Positions 53,043-62,087 of a DNA stretch of 64,000 nucleotides are shown in pieces. Source of the stretch: Bog-159 sp049516155. GTDB lineage: Bacteria; Acidobacteriota; Terriglobia; Bryobacterales; Bryobacteraceae. The stretch's first letter is position 1. Every line of letters begins with the position of its first letter. The notes below the pieces were generated by a model. The model was given only the letters and a program-made list of their open reading frames with translations. It had not been told where the DNA came from and searched no databases. The stretch spans positions 1-64,000 of the forward strand of contig JBEKTJ010000004.1 in assembly GCA_049516155.1 (NCBI GenBank), read 5' to 3'. The translations under genes were made by a program, and so were the position numbers.

Positions 53043-53849
53043 TCAGTTCGTTCCCGGCTCGATGCCACGCGACAGCAAGAGACGCCGGATGGTGAAATAC
53101 GATTCGCCCGCGAGCGCCTTGACCGGTTTCTTGGCCTGCCAAAGTATGGTCTGGCGCAGCCGCGGCCATTGATTATGCGCCGCGATGGCTCCCGACACAT
53201 CGGCCGGCGTATGGCTTTGGATCGAGTAGCGGCCCAGTATCAGGCAGCCATCAACAACCCCGACTTTGGCGCTGGGTTCGGAAGTGAACAAGACCTGGAT
53301 CCCAGCGGCGGCGGCGGCCTTGCCGACTTTGCGCGAGTAATATCCGTCGGCGACCGATGCGGTGAGCACCGGCTCCTGAAGTATGCCGCTGAGCATGGCG
53401 CAGCTTTCTTTCCACTCTCTCAGCAACTCCGCCCAACTCAGCTTGGACATGCGCGCCGGGTGTGAGCAGGAGTGGCTGCCGATTACATGTCCGCGCGCGT
53501 GCAATTCCCGGATCTGTTGCGGATCGAGAAACCCGCTCCGGCCGGTCCAGTCGGTGGTAACGAAAAAGTGGCCTCTCCAACCGCGCTTCTCCAACTCGCC
53601 GGCCACGATAGTGTAAGAACTGGCGGCGCCGTCGTCGAATGTCAGGAACAGCGGCGTTTCATCCCGCCACTGCCGCGCGCGATCGATTACGCGCACCGAC
53701 GCGCGATCGGCGCTGCGCCAAATTGAATCCATGTGCGCGCGGAAGTGCCCGCGACCGAGCTTATACCGTCCGGAGTGGCGTGAGCCATCGTTGGGCGGCC
53801 GCCGACACTCGTCGACGATATCGTGATAACCGATGGAGATAGCTTTCAT
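53043..53849 (-). CDS. polysaccharide deacetylase (NodB/CE4-like)
   Basis: The 268-residue enzyme contains the NodB motifs: LFLTFDDGAA (TFDDG, the metal-binding and catalytic Asp pair) and HVIGSHSCSHPARM (HxxxH type metal ligands). It deacetylates N-acetylated glycans or peptidoglycan, probably here the nascent exopolysaccharide. The ATG at 53847-53849 removes an unrelated N-terminal run. It is the first gene of the operon that ends at 44743; no good promoter can be named in the 220 bases before it. Confidence 0.88.
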   Translation of the reverse strand: MKAISIGYHDIVDECRRPPNDGSRHSGRYKLGRGHFRAHMDSIWRSADRASVRVIDRARQWRDETPLFLTFDDGAASSYTIVAGELEKRGWRGHFFVTTDWTGRSGFLDPQQIRELHARGHVIGSHSCSHPARMSKLSWAELLREWKESCAMLSGILQEPVLTASVADGYYSRKVGKAAAAAGIQVLFTSEPSAKVGVVDGCLILGRYSIQSHTPADVSGAIAAHNQWPRLRQTILWQAKKPVKALAGESYFTIRRLLLSRGIEPGTN

Positions 53850-54071
53850 ATGGCTTTCGTAAGTAGCCGGCGAATACTCGTTTCGCCGGGGATGGCAGCC
53901 TGCGGCCCGATCAGCCACATGAGCCTATATTCCCGGGCTGCGCGCACAGTCGCGAGGTGGTATCTGCACTGTATCATGGCCGACTTTATTACATTTGTCA
54001 ATGAACCGTTGCCAGTCTCCTGGTACTTTACCTACTATGACTTAGAGTCCTAGTACGAAGTGTGTGTGCGT

Positions 54072-56519
54072 TTACTGCATCGTCACATTGACGGTGTTGG
54101 CCGGTTGCCCGTCCGCTACCAACAAGATGTTTACGGAACCTTTACCCGCCAGGGACCGGGGCAGCGGCCCGACATTCACCTGGTCCTCTCCCGCAAATCC
54201 CGGCACCGCTCCCGCATACAAGACCGGCACGTTCACCCCGCCCACCGTGACGTTCACGCTCGTGGCATGGCGGATACCCGTGCCATACAGCTCCAGATAG
54301 ACCTGTTCGTTCGCAGGCCCCAGATCGATGGGCGACGGAATCACATCGTTCGCGTTCAACTGGTATACGGACTGCAGAATCTGTGCGACTCCGGAGACTA
54401 GCGGCAGCACCCAGGCGGCCGCCAGCCCTGAAGCGTTCAACTCGAACAGCCCTGGAGAAACGGTCCCGATCGTAATCGCGGCGGTCTGGGTCGTTCCATT
54501 ACTATTCGCAATGGTGACGGCAGCCGCTCCGTTCGCCGTACCATCCGGGATCTCCCAGTCGATCTGCGTGGGCGATACATAAAACAGCAGCGCCGCGCGC
54601 GATCTGCCCGCCGAGTCGGTAAGGGTGACCGTCACGCCATCCAGAGCGGTGCCCAGCGGCAGGGCAGCCTGGGCGGCGCCAGCGGCAAGGTCGGCGCCGT
54701 ACGCCGAGACGATCGAATCGGCCGCGAATGGCTCGATCTGGCCGGCCGTGGCCGACTTAACGATCAGCGGGGTTCCTGTGACGTTTGGAACCTCATAAGC
54801 GCCTATCGCCGGAATCGCCGGCCGCGCCAGTCCGTCGTGATCGCGCGCGGTATTATCGATTCCATACACAGCGATCCCGCCGATAATGGATCCCGCCTGG
54901 CCTGCCGGGCTGCCGGAGGTAAGATGCAGGTCGGGGAGCGATGTGCTCGCCACCAGAGGGTTCTCATTCACCGACCCAACGATCTCCGTCAGATCGGTCA
55001 CCGGGGGACCGCCGCCGTACAGCAGATTGTGTGTTCCGTAGAGCCAGGGACAGATATCCGTATTTGCGCACAACCCGCCGGTCTCCGGGTTCCAGGCGAC
55101 GAAATAGGGGACGCCGGCCGGATAAAGGGCTGTGGAAACCGAATAGATCAGATTGTTGCGGCTGTGGACGTAGATCGCTGGCGCGCCCTCCGGCTCGTCG
55201 CCATTCTCCGCGATTCCATTGTTATCGCTGGGGTAAGGCGGATTCGCGAACGTGCCGCATGCGAAAAGCGTGTTATTGAAGATCTCCACGGCGCCGCTGC
55301 CATTCGGGCCATTCTCCGTGCCGCCGGGTATATTGATGCAGTTCCAACCGCCGGTGTCTTCCGGGTTGTCGGGACCTTTACCGGTATTGTAGAGAACATT
55401 GTTGTAAACGGAGACGGGCCCCTGCGAGGGATCGACGGTATCTACGACGATGCCGTCGCACTGAGTGTCGTGAATAGTGTTGTCGTGAATCGAAATGGAG
55501 TACTGATCGTGGCCGGTTGGATCGGAGGGGCCGCCGCTGCCCAGCGGCGAGGAATGCACCTGCACTCCGCGGCAGCCATGCACGTTCTCTACCAAATTCC
55601 AACCCATGTCGACATAATTGCTGTCGGTCGAGAAGTACACTCCCTGGAACAGCGCCGAGGCATTGACCGTACCGGCGTTGTAGACATGGTTGCCGTAGAA
55701 ATCGATGTAACTGGCCTGCGAGGTAGCGAAGCATGCGCCGCCGCCGGCGCCCTGCGTGTAGGGGCAGGTGATGTCGCTGGCAACAAACCGGTAGTGTGCG
55801 CCGCTGCCGGGCTGCGCGGGAGCCTGGCCGCGAAAGGCGATCCCGGCGAAGACGTAATTTCCTTGACAGTCGCTGGTGCGCAGCCCGAAGTCGGGCAAGC
55901 CTCCGGTCGGGTTGCCTATCGTCACGGCGGCGCCGGGATAAGCCACCAATGCGCGCGGCAAACCTGTGGCGGAACACCAATTCCCTTGCCCCCCGCCGGA
56001 TAGCAGAAACGCGGAATCCCAGCCTGTGCCATCGTCGCCCGACTGGGACACACCGTTCATGGCGTAAGCGATATCTCCGGGTTGCATGATATTACGAGCG
56101 TTCAACAGAGTGCCCCATGGCGACGCGAAGGCGCCGGGATTGCTGTCACTGCCGCCGGTGGAGACGAAGTAGATATTGCCGGGGGCGACGGTGAAAGGGA
56201 GCGGGTTTGAAGACAGCCCATTCACCGTGACGACAAGGCCGCCGGTCGCGGCCGCTGGGCCAAGCTGGCAGGCGATCTTCTGATACCAGAGCCAGGCCGC
56301 GCCCCAGATCTTGCAGTTGACCATGACTCCGCCGCCGGCAGTGGCGATGGAACTGCCCTGGGAGGCGCCGAAATAATTGCCGTAAATCGTGACATATGCG
56401 CCGTTCCCGTTCTCGCCGCCGGTATTAGGTCCACTGGCGATATCGCTGAAAAACAGGACCGGGGCCTGCGCCCACAAGCCCGGCAATGCCAGGGCGAGCG
56501 TGCCGAGCAGCTTGAACAT
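54072..56519 (-). CDS. secreted parallel beta-helix protein with IPT-like start and TIGR03437-like C-terminal domain
   Basis: The 815-residue protein begins with a signal peptide (MFKLLGTLALALPGLWAQ). An IPT/TIG-like N-terminal domain follows (DIASGPNTGGENGNGAYVTI), then a right-handed beta-helix, partly repeated (FYGNHVYNAGTVNASALFQG, SIHDNTIHDTQCDGIVVDTV, VYNNVLYNTGKGPDN). The last 250 residues (ATAGQIEPFAADSIVSAYG, FYVSPTQIDWEIPDG, LELYGTGIRHATSVNVTVGG) match the Solibacter TIGR03437 C-terminal domain. Such proteins are extracellular and may bind or cut polysaccharides. It sits beside a shorter paralogue and is transcribed with the polysaccharide locus. Confidence 0.82.
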   Translation of the reverse strand: MFKLLGTLALALPGLWAQAPVLFFSDIASGPNTGGENGNGAYVTIYGNYFGASQGSSIATAGGGVMVNCKIWGAAWLWYQKIACQLGPAAATGGLVVTVNGLSSNPLPFTVAPGNIYFVSTGGSDSNPGAFASPWGTLLNARNIMQPGDIAYAMNGVSQSGDDGTGWDSAFLLSGGGQGNWCSATGLPRALVAYPGAAVTIGNPTGGLPDFGLRTSDCQGNYVFAGIAFRGQAPAQPGSGAHYRFVASDITCPYTQGAGGGACFATSQASYIDFYGNHVYNAGTVNASALFQGVYFSTDSNYVDMGWNLVENVHGCRGVQVHSSPLGSGGPSDPTGHDQYSISIHDNTIHDTQCDGIVVDTVDPSQGPVSVYNNVLYNTGKGPDNPEDTGGWNCINIPGGTENGPNGSGAVEIFNNTLFACGTFANPPYPSDNNGIAENGDEPEGAPAIYVHSRNNLIYSVSTALYPAGVPYFVAWNPETGGLCANTDICPWLYGTHNLLYGGGPPVTDLTEIVGSVNENPLVASTSLPDLHLTSGSPAGQAGSIIGGIAVYGIDNTARDHDGLARPAIPAIGAYEVPNVTGTPLIVKSATAGQIEPFAADSIVSAYGADLAAGAAQAALPLGTALDGVTVTLTDSAGRSRAALLFYVSPTQIDWEIPDGTANGAAAVTIANSNGTTQTAAITIGTVSPGLFELNASGLAAAWVLPLVSGVAQILQSVYQLNANDVIPSPIDLGPANEQVYLELYGTGIRHATSVNVTVGGVNVPVLYAGAVPGFAGEDQVNVGPLPRSLAGKGSVNILLVADGQPANTVNVTMQ

Positions 56520-56535
56520 GATTGACCCAACCCAC

Positions 56536-58206
56536 TTACCTGGACGCCCTCATAGCGCCGATATCGTAGCCCAGTGCGCCGCCTTCCGCAACCCCAGCGC
56601 GATCGGTTTCGAGGCCGGTGTCGACCCCCTTATTCCGCGCCGGACTATTCAGTTGCAGGTTAAAGGTCCATTGTGCCAGCTCTGCAAACTGCGGATTGGC
56701 GCTCACCGAACCGGCGATATTCGTGTTCCGGGGCGCGCCGCCGCTGCCGTAAAACAGGTTGTTCGATCCCCGAATCCCCGCGCAATTCGCGGTATCCGCG
56801 CAGACCGCGTGCGTAGCCGGATTCCAAATTACCAGATACGGAACACCCGAACGATGCAGGCTGGTAGTCGTTTGACAGATAATGTTGTTGCGAATACGCA
56901 GATAGATCGCCGCGCTGCCTCCACCGTAGACGATCCCGGCGTTAGCGTTGCCATACGGCGGACCGGCGAAAGTACCGCAGCCATATAGCGTGTTGTTATA
57001 GATCTCGACCGCACCGGAACCCTTCGGGCCGCGCTCGGTGGACCCTGGAACGTAGATGCAAGACCAGCCGCCGGTCTTCTCAGGATTGTTGGGACCCTGG
57101 CCGGCGTTATAAATGACGTTGTTATATACCGAGACGGACCCTTTGGAGGGATCCACCGTGTCGATGATGATGCCGTCGCACTGGGTGTCGTGAATGGCGT
57201 TGTCGTGGATCCTGATGTCGTACTGGTTCAAGCCGGACGCAGGCTCGCCGCTCTGTGGAGTGGAATGGATCTGGATGCCCCGGCAACCGTGCACGTTGGC
57301 GACGGTGTTCCACCCGATATCCAGGTGATTGCTATCGGTGCCGAAGTAAGCGCCGTGATAGAGCGCCGAGGCAGTGGCACTCCCTGTATCGTGTACATTG
57401 TTGCCATAGAATGCCAGCGACGAGGATTCGACGGTGTCCATGCAGGCTCCGGAGCCATCGCCGGTGGGGCACGAAAGATCGTTCGCGATAATCCGCCACC
57501 CCGTGCTGCCCCATAAAGCCATGGCGGAGACTTGTCCACGCAACGTGAAGCCTGCAAACACCCAGTAATTCGGATAACTTGCGCCTTGCGGAGCGGTCCG
57601 GATGCCGCTGGGCGGTCCCGTCACACTCCCGATGGTCGCGGTGGCCTGCGGATATGCGACAAATGCCATGGGGGCCGCGGCCGTCCCGCCGGCACGCAGC
57701 AATAGCGATGCTTGCCATCCGGAGCCATCGTCGCCGGTCTGTGCGACGCCGTTCATCACATAGGTGGTGTCCCCCGGTTGCATCGAGTCGCGGGCCTTCA
57801 TTAGAGTATGCCACGGGGAGTTATACCGCCCACTGTTGCGGTCGTTGCCGTTAGTGGATACAAAGTAAATATGTCCCGATCGAACGGTGAACGGCACTCC
57901 ATTGGAAGCGCCCGCCGCAGTGGTCACCACAATGTTGCCCGTGACTGCCGCGGCGCCGAGCTGAATGGCGATCTTGGTATCGGTCCACATAGGATACGCG
58001 CCAGCCGCCGCACCGCCGACGGTTACCGAAGAACTGCCGCGCGCAGGGCCAAAGTTCCTGCCGTAAATGGTGACGATGGCTCCGGCGTTATTCTGGCCGC
58101 CGGATTTCGGGCCGCTCGCCAGATCGGTGAAGAATATGCGCGGGGCAGCGCCCCAGCACGCTCCAGCGCTCAGCAATGCCGCGCATGCCGCAATGGCTCT
58201 TTCCAT
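56536..58206 (-). CDS. secreted parallel beta-helix protein, paralogue without the C-terminal domain
   Basis: The 556-residue protein shares the IPT-like start (DLASGPKSGGQNNAGAIVTI) and beta-helix units with its neighbour (GNNVHDTGSATASALYHG, RIHDNAIHDTQCDGIIIDTV, VYNNVIYNAGQGPNN) but lacks the TIGR03437-like end. It begins with a signal peptide (MERAIAACAALLSAGACWG). The two probably arose by tandem duplication. Parallel beta-helices of this kind are usually lyases, hydrolases or epimerases of polysaccharides; no catalytic residues can be named. Confidence 0.8.
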   Translation of the reverse strand: MERAIAACAALLSAGACWGAAPRIFFTDLASGPKSGGQNNAGAIVTIYGRNFGPARGSSSVTVGGAAAGAYPMWTDTKIAIQLGAAAVTGNIVVTTAAGASNGVPFTVRSGHIYFVSTNGNDRNSGRYNSPWHTLMKARDSMQPGDTTYVMNGVAQTGDDGSGWQASLLLRAGGTAAAPMAFVAYPQATATIGSVTGPPSGIRTAPQGASYPNYWVFAGFTLRGQVSAMALWGSTGWRIIANDLSCPTGDGSGACMDTVESSSLAFYGNNVHDTGSATASALYHGAYFGTDSNHLDIGWNTVANVHGCRGIQIHSTPQSGEPASGLNQYDIRIHDNAIHDTQCDGIIIDTVDPSKGSVSVYNNVIYNAGQGPNNPEKTGGWSCIYVPGSTERGPKGSGAVEIYNNTLYGCGTFAGPPYGNANAGIVYGGGSAAIYLRIRNNIICQTTTSLHRSGVPYLVIWNPATHAVCADTANCAGIRGSNNLFYGSGGAPRNTNIAGSVSANPQFAELAQWTFNLQLNSPARNKGVDTGLETDRAGVAEGGALGYDIGAMRASR

Positions 58207-58207
58207 G

Positions 58208-59140
58208 TTACATTCCTGCGTTGCTCAACCGGGCTGCGCCGACGCAGACCCGCACCAATGGATCCATGATCGCCCGCACCAGCATGTAGACATTAGGTAC
58301 GCTCAAGGGATAATAACCGACTGCCCGAAGATAGCTGCCGATGGACTGTGTCACCGCGCCGCCCCTGAAGAGCGAGTCACCCAACTCCCGATATATGTTT
58401 CCTAAAGCCTGCAACCGCTCCAGCCGCGAGGCCGCGCCGGACTTATGGTGTTTGGCCACGAAATGCAATTGCCACTGCAGCAAACGCTCCAGGTTCGCGG
58501 TCGTGGAGGTCGGTGAAATCCGGTAATACGCCAGCACCTCGTCTATGTACGCAATCTTGTACCGCAAGGCGATGCGGAACCAAAGGTCGCGGTCCTCGGT
58601 GGTCTGCATGGCTTCGTCGAACCAGCCCGCTGTCTCGAGACAACTCTTGCGGAACATGACCGTGGTGCAAATCACGTGAGCGTGACGCGTGTAGATGTGC
58701 CGCGCGATGCTTCCCGACAGGTATTTGGGTTCGACTTTGAGCTGGCCTGTAACCGATCCCCGCGTATCGATACGGGCCACCCGCGCGTGTACCAGGCCTA
58801 CGGCCGGATCGGCATCCAGGGCTTCAATACTACGCTGCAAGCGTTGCGGCAACCACACGTCGTCGGCATCCAAGAGGGCAATGAACTCGCCGCGGGCCGC
58901 TCGAATGCCCGAATTCCGGGCGGCCGACACGCCCTGGTTGGGCTGATACACGTACTGCAACCGGTTCTGTAGCTTGGAACGATAGGAGTCCACGACGACG
59001 CGCGTATCGTCAATGCTGCCATCGTCCACAATCACGATTTCCCAATTCGGGGAAGTCTGCGCAAGTACGCTATCGATCGCATAGGGCAGGTATGCGGCCG
59101 CGTTATAAGATGGCACTACGACGCTGGCGCGAGGTGTCAT
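58208..59140 (-). CDS. glycosyltransferase family 2
   Basis: This 310-residue GT-A enzyme has VVVPSYNAAAYLPYAIDSVL, IVIVDDGSIDDT and FIALLDADDVW (the DxD region). TTEDRDLWFRIALRYKIAYI is the later acceptor-side motif. The start ATG at 59140 is supported by ATGA overlap with the flippase stop; the longer frame upstream is an antisense shadow of that gene. It acts in polysaccharide assembly; sugar specificity unknown. Confidence 0.9.
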   Translation of the reverse strand: MTPRASVVVPSYNAAAYLPYAIDSVLAQTSPNWEIVIVDDGSIDDTRVVVDSYRSKLQNRLQYVYQPNQGVSAARNSGIRAARGEFIALLDADDVWLPQRLQRSIEALDADPAVGLVHARVARIDTRGSVTGQLKVEPKYLSGSIARHIYTRHAHVICTTVMFRKSCLETAGWFDEAMQTTEDRDLWFRIALRYKIAYIDEVLAYYRISPTSTTANLERLLQWQLHFVAKHHKSGAASRLERLQALGNIYRELGDSLFRGGAVTQSIGSYLRAVGYYPLSVPNVYMLVRAIMDPLVRVCVGAARLSNAGM

Positions 59141-60702
59141 TTGCAAACCACTTCCTCCTCTTCGGCCGCGATTTCGGCGAGGATCGGTTCGTCGATAAGG
59201 GATACCACAGATTCGCTGCGCAGGCTGCGCCATACAGACGCCGGCAAAGAGCGCACGCGCGCATCCATCAGGAACAACGCCCCGACATAAATCGACAAAC
59301 CCGCCGCGCACCGGCAGACGGCGTTGAGCAAATGCGACTGGAGCGCGATCTGGGAACCTACCGCCCAAGCCGACACTCCAGCGGCGCCATACTTGGCCAG
59401 CGCAGTCACGCGCACGCCGATCGGCAGGATGCGGGACGAGGCCAGCCACAGCAGCAAAATAGTAACAATGTGTGTCGCTAGCAGCGCGACCGCCGCGCCT
59501 TGCAGACCCATCCGCGGCAGCAGCAAACAATTCAGAACGATATTCAATGCCGTGGAACACAACAACGCCAAAGCCATGGTGCCCGTCTTCTTCTGAATCA
59601 GCAGCCCGGCGCAGAGAAAAACATGCGTCGTGTAGATCAGCAGGCCGCCCACCAGATAGGGTATGAGCTTGTCCGCGCCCAAGTACTTCGGTGAGGCGAG
59701 CAGCACCAGGGCGTCGTGCGATCCCAAAGTGACGAGCATGTAAATGCCGGCCGCCGCCATCAGATAGAAATCCAGCGAGACGTGCAGAAACTCCGTGGTT
59801 CTGACGCGGCCCTCCGCAGTCCAAAGCCGCAGGTAGATAGGCAGTATCGCGAGACCGAGCGGCACTGTCATCAAGTCGTTTACATACTGGGACAAGCCAT
59901 AAGCGACCGAATAATAACCCAGAGCTTCGGCGCCCAGATAGTACCGCACCAAGGCCCGGTCGGCCGTGAGCAGGATGACACCGGCCAACTCATAGAAGAC
60001 CAGCGGCAATCCGAATCCGACGGCGGAGCGGAATAGCGCGCGGTCGAAACTGATGGCGCTCAACAGCCGCCGGCGGAACAGCCACAATACCAGAACCGTT
60101 ACGAATACGAGCTCCGCCGCCATAGTGCCGGATAAATAGGTCCGCACGGACCGTCCGAGCCCGGGCAAGAAGGCGCAGACCGTGCCTACCGTGGCGGCTT
60201 TCATCAGAACCGAGGCCGCGTTGTATGCCGCGGTCCGCTCCTCGATGCGCAAAAAAGATAGCAGAATGGATTCGATCGCGCGCAACAAAATCAACGCCGA
60301 TGCGAAGCACAGCAGGGTCGCCAGAGGGCCGTCGATCAGATGCCGCAGCACCAGTTTCACCGCCACCAGGAACACCAGCGTAATGGCCACCGCCATAGCG
60401 GCCACACCGAAGAGCATGGTCGAGTAATAGCTCCGCGCGGACTGGCGGTTTTCCGAGAATTCCTTTTGGTTGTAGAACCGGAGCACCGAGTTTTGCATCC
60501 CGGCTTTGGATAGCGCGGTGGGCACCAGCAGGATCTTCTGGATGAAATCGATCATGCCATAGTCGGCGACCGAGAATATCCGGGTGAAGATCGGAAAAGA
60601 AATAAAACCGATCGCCAGGCCGCCGAACAGACCCGCCAGATAGTGGGAGGAGTGTTGGACCAGCTTCTTCATTTCGCCGGCTACTGAGCGTGATAAATCC
60701 AT
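59137..60702 (-). CDS. Wzx/PST-family polysaccharide flippase
   Basis: The 521-residue membrane protein has about twelve helices and the typical N-terminal pattern LFGGLAIGFISFPIFTRIFSVADYGMIDF. It also has GFGLPLVFYELAGVILLTADRALVRY, a hallmark helix pair. Flippases of this type move undecaprenyl-linked oligosaccharide units across the membrane. The C-terminal cytoplasmic tail is acidic. It overlaps the GT2 gene by ATGA, so the two are coupled. Confidence 0.9.
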   Translation of the reverse strand: MDLSRSVAGEMKKLVQHSSHYLAGLFGGLAIGFISFPIFTRIFSVADYGMIDFIQKILLVPTALSKAGMQNSVLRFYNQKEFSENRQSARSYYSTMLFGVAAMAVAITLVFLVAVKLVLRHLIDGPLATLLCFASALILLRAIESILLSFLRIEERTAAYNAASVLMKAATVGTVCAFLPGLGRSVRTYLSGTMAAELVFVTVLVLWLFRRRLLSAISFDRALFRSAVGFGLPLVFYELAGVILLTADRALVRYYLGAEALGYYSVAYGLSQYVNDLMTVPLGLAILPIYLRLWTAEGRVRTTEFLHVSLDFYLMAAAGIYMLVTLGSHDALVLLASPKYLGADKLIPYLVGGLLIYTTHVFLCAGLLIQKKTGTMALALLCSTALNIVLNCLLLPRMGLQGAAVALLATHIVTILLLWLASSRILPIGVRVTALAKYGAAGVSAWAVGSQIALQSHLLNAVCRCAAGLSIYVGALFLMDARVRSLPASVWRSLRSESVVSLIDEPILAEIAAEEEEVVCK

Positions 60703-60729
60703 GGGATCAACTGTCTGAACGGTTCTAAC

Positions 60730-62070
60730 TTATGCAAGCACTGCGTCGTCCGGCAGCGGCGTTTCGGCATCCTCGGCCGCATCGCTCTCCACCGCTTCTG
60801 CATTTTCCACTGTAAGGGCGTACGCCACCATGCCGGCAATCACCCACAGGTAACCGCAAACCTGCAGAAAATTCCAGCGGTCTCCGAACATATTGGCGAC
60901 AAAAGCGGTGACCAGCCACGCCGCCAAGCCAAGGCCCAGGGAGGCATAAAAGGGATCCTTGGCCCTGCGGGAAAATGAAAGCCCTACCCAGAAGGTTTTG
61001 GCCAGTATCCAAAGGAATAGAGCGAGGCCGAAAACGCCCGTCTCCACCAGCAGCTTGAGAAAGAAGTTGTGCGTGTCCTCGTAATCTCCCACGCGGTGCA
61101 TATAGGCATAAGTGTTGAATCCGGACCCCAGTATGACGTTCGAATCGAACACCTGCATGGCGTCCTCCCACAAGGTAATCCGCGTTTCGGAGGAATGATC
61201 GAGACCTCCAGTGTCATAAGTCATGGTGACCCGTTCGCGGACGGCATTGGGCACCAGCGCGGTCCACGTGAAAACGAACCCCATCAGAGCCACCACCATC
61301 CAACGCTTCTTCGCCAGACCCAGAAACAACCAACCCGCCAGGAGGGCCACATAGCCGCCGCGCGACAAGCTATACATCAGGCAGACTGTCGAAAGCCCGC
61401 CCAGCGTCCAGTATGTTAACCGAATGAGTAAATTCTTCTCGAAAGCCGCCAAAGCGAGCAGGAACATGACGAATTGCGCTTCGAACGCGGCCATACCGTT
61501 GATGCCTGCATAGCCCATGCTGCCCGCATCGCGGAGGTCATAGGAGAACGCGGAAAAATCGCGTCCCGATACCGTGCTCATGAAGTTGCGGTCGAGCGCC
61601 AACACCGCCAGACACATCAGGACGATGATGCCTTTCATCTGCAGCCGGGTGGGTTCGACTGCCGCAACCAATAAGAGCAGGGCCGGCATCATCATGTAAT
61701 CGGCCCACACAGAGAACCTTTCGCTACCCGGGAATGGAAGCGGCGCACCCAGGTAGAACGAGCCCAGTATCAGGGAAAGAAATGTAAAAGCGGCATAAAT
61801 GCCGATGAGCAGTGTCCACGGTGTCTTGGGCAGGACCGGTCGTTTCCGCCGGATAACGCCGATCGCGACGGCTAACAGGACGATAGTGACTACGCTCGCT
61901 CCCAAGGGGAAGGTGTTCAGCCGATAGCGCATCGTTTGCAGCGGAAGCAGCGGCGCCAGATAGAAGATACCTACGATCGGCCGCCAGAAGATGCTGCCTA
62001 AAATTGCAAGGATAGCCCCGATGTACATGAGCGAGCCAAGCGATCCTTCGGCGCCGAAGTGAAGTGACAT
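60730..62070 (-). CDS. O-antigen-ligase/Wzy-like polymerase
   Basis: The 446-residue protein has about eleven helices and the O-antigen ligase (PF04932-type) core, including SLSRGGYVALLAGWLFLGL and the periplasmic loop ITLWEDAMQVF, VILGSGFNTYAYM and DTHNFFLKLLVETGVFGL. The last stretch contains the conserved His-Asn region of Wzy/WaaL family proteins, which polymerise or ligate lipid-linked glycans. The C-terminus is acidic (VENAEAVESDAAEDAE). Confidence 0.9.
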   Translation of the reverse strand: MSLHFGAEGSLGSLMYIGAILAILGSIFWRPIVGIFYLAPLLPLQTMRYRLNTFPLGASVVTIVLLAVAIGVIRRKRPVLPKTPWTLLIGIYAAFTFLSLILGSFYLGAPLPFPGSERFSVWADYMMMPALLLLVAAVEPTRLQMKGIIVLMCLAVLALDRNFMSTVSGRDFSAFSYDLRDAGSMGYAGINGMAAFEAQFVMFLLALAAFEKNLLIRLTYWTLGGLSTVCLMYSLSRGGYVALLAGWLFLGLAKKRWMVVALMGFVFTWTALVPNAVRERVTMTYDTGGLDHSSETRITLWEDAMQVFDSNVILGSGFNTYAYMHRVGDYEDTHNFFLKLLVETGVFGLALFLWILAKTFWVGLSFSRRAKDPFYASLGLGLAAWLVTAFVANMFGDRWNFLQVCGYLWVIAGMVAYALTVENAEAVESDAAEDAETPLPDDAVLA

Positions 62071-62087
62071 AGAGTTTAACCGAAGGT

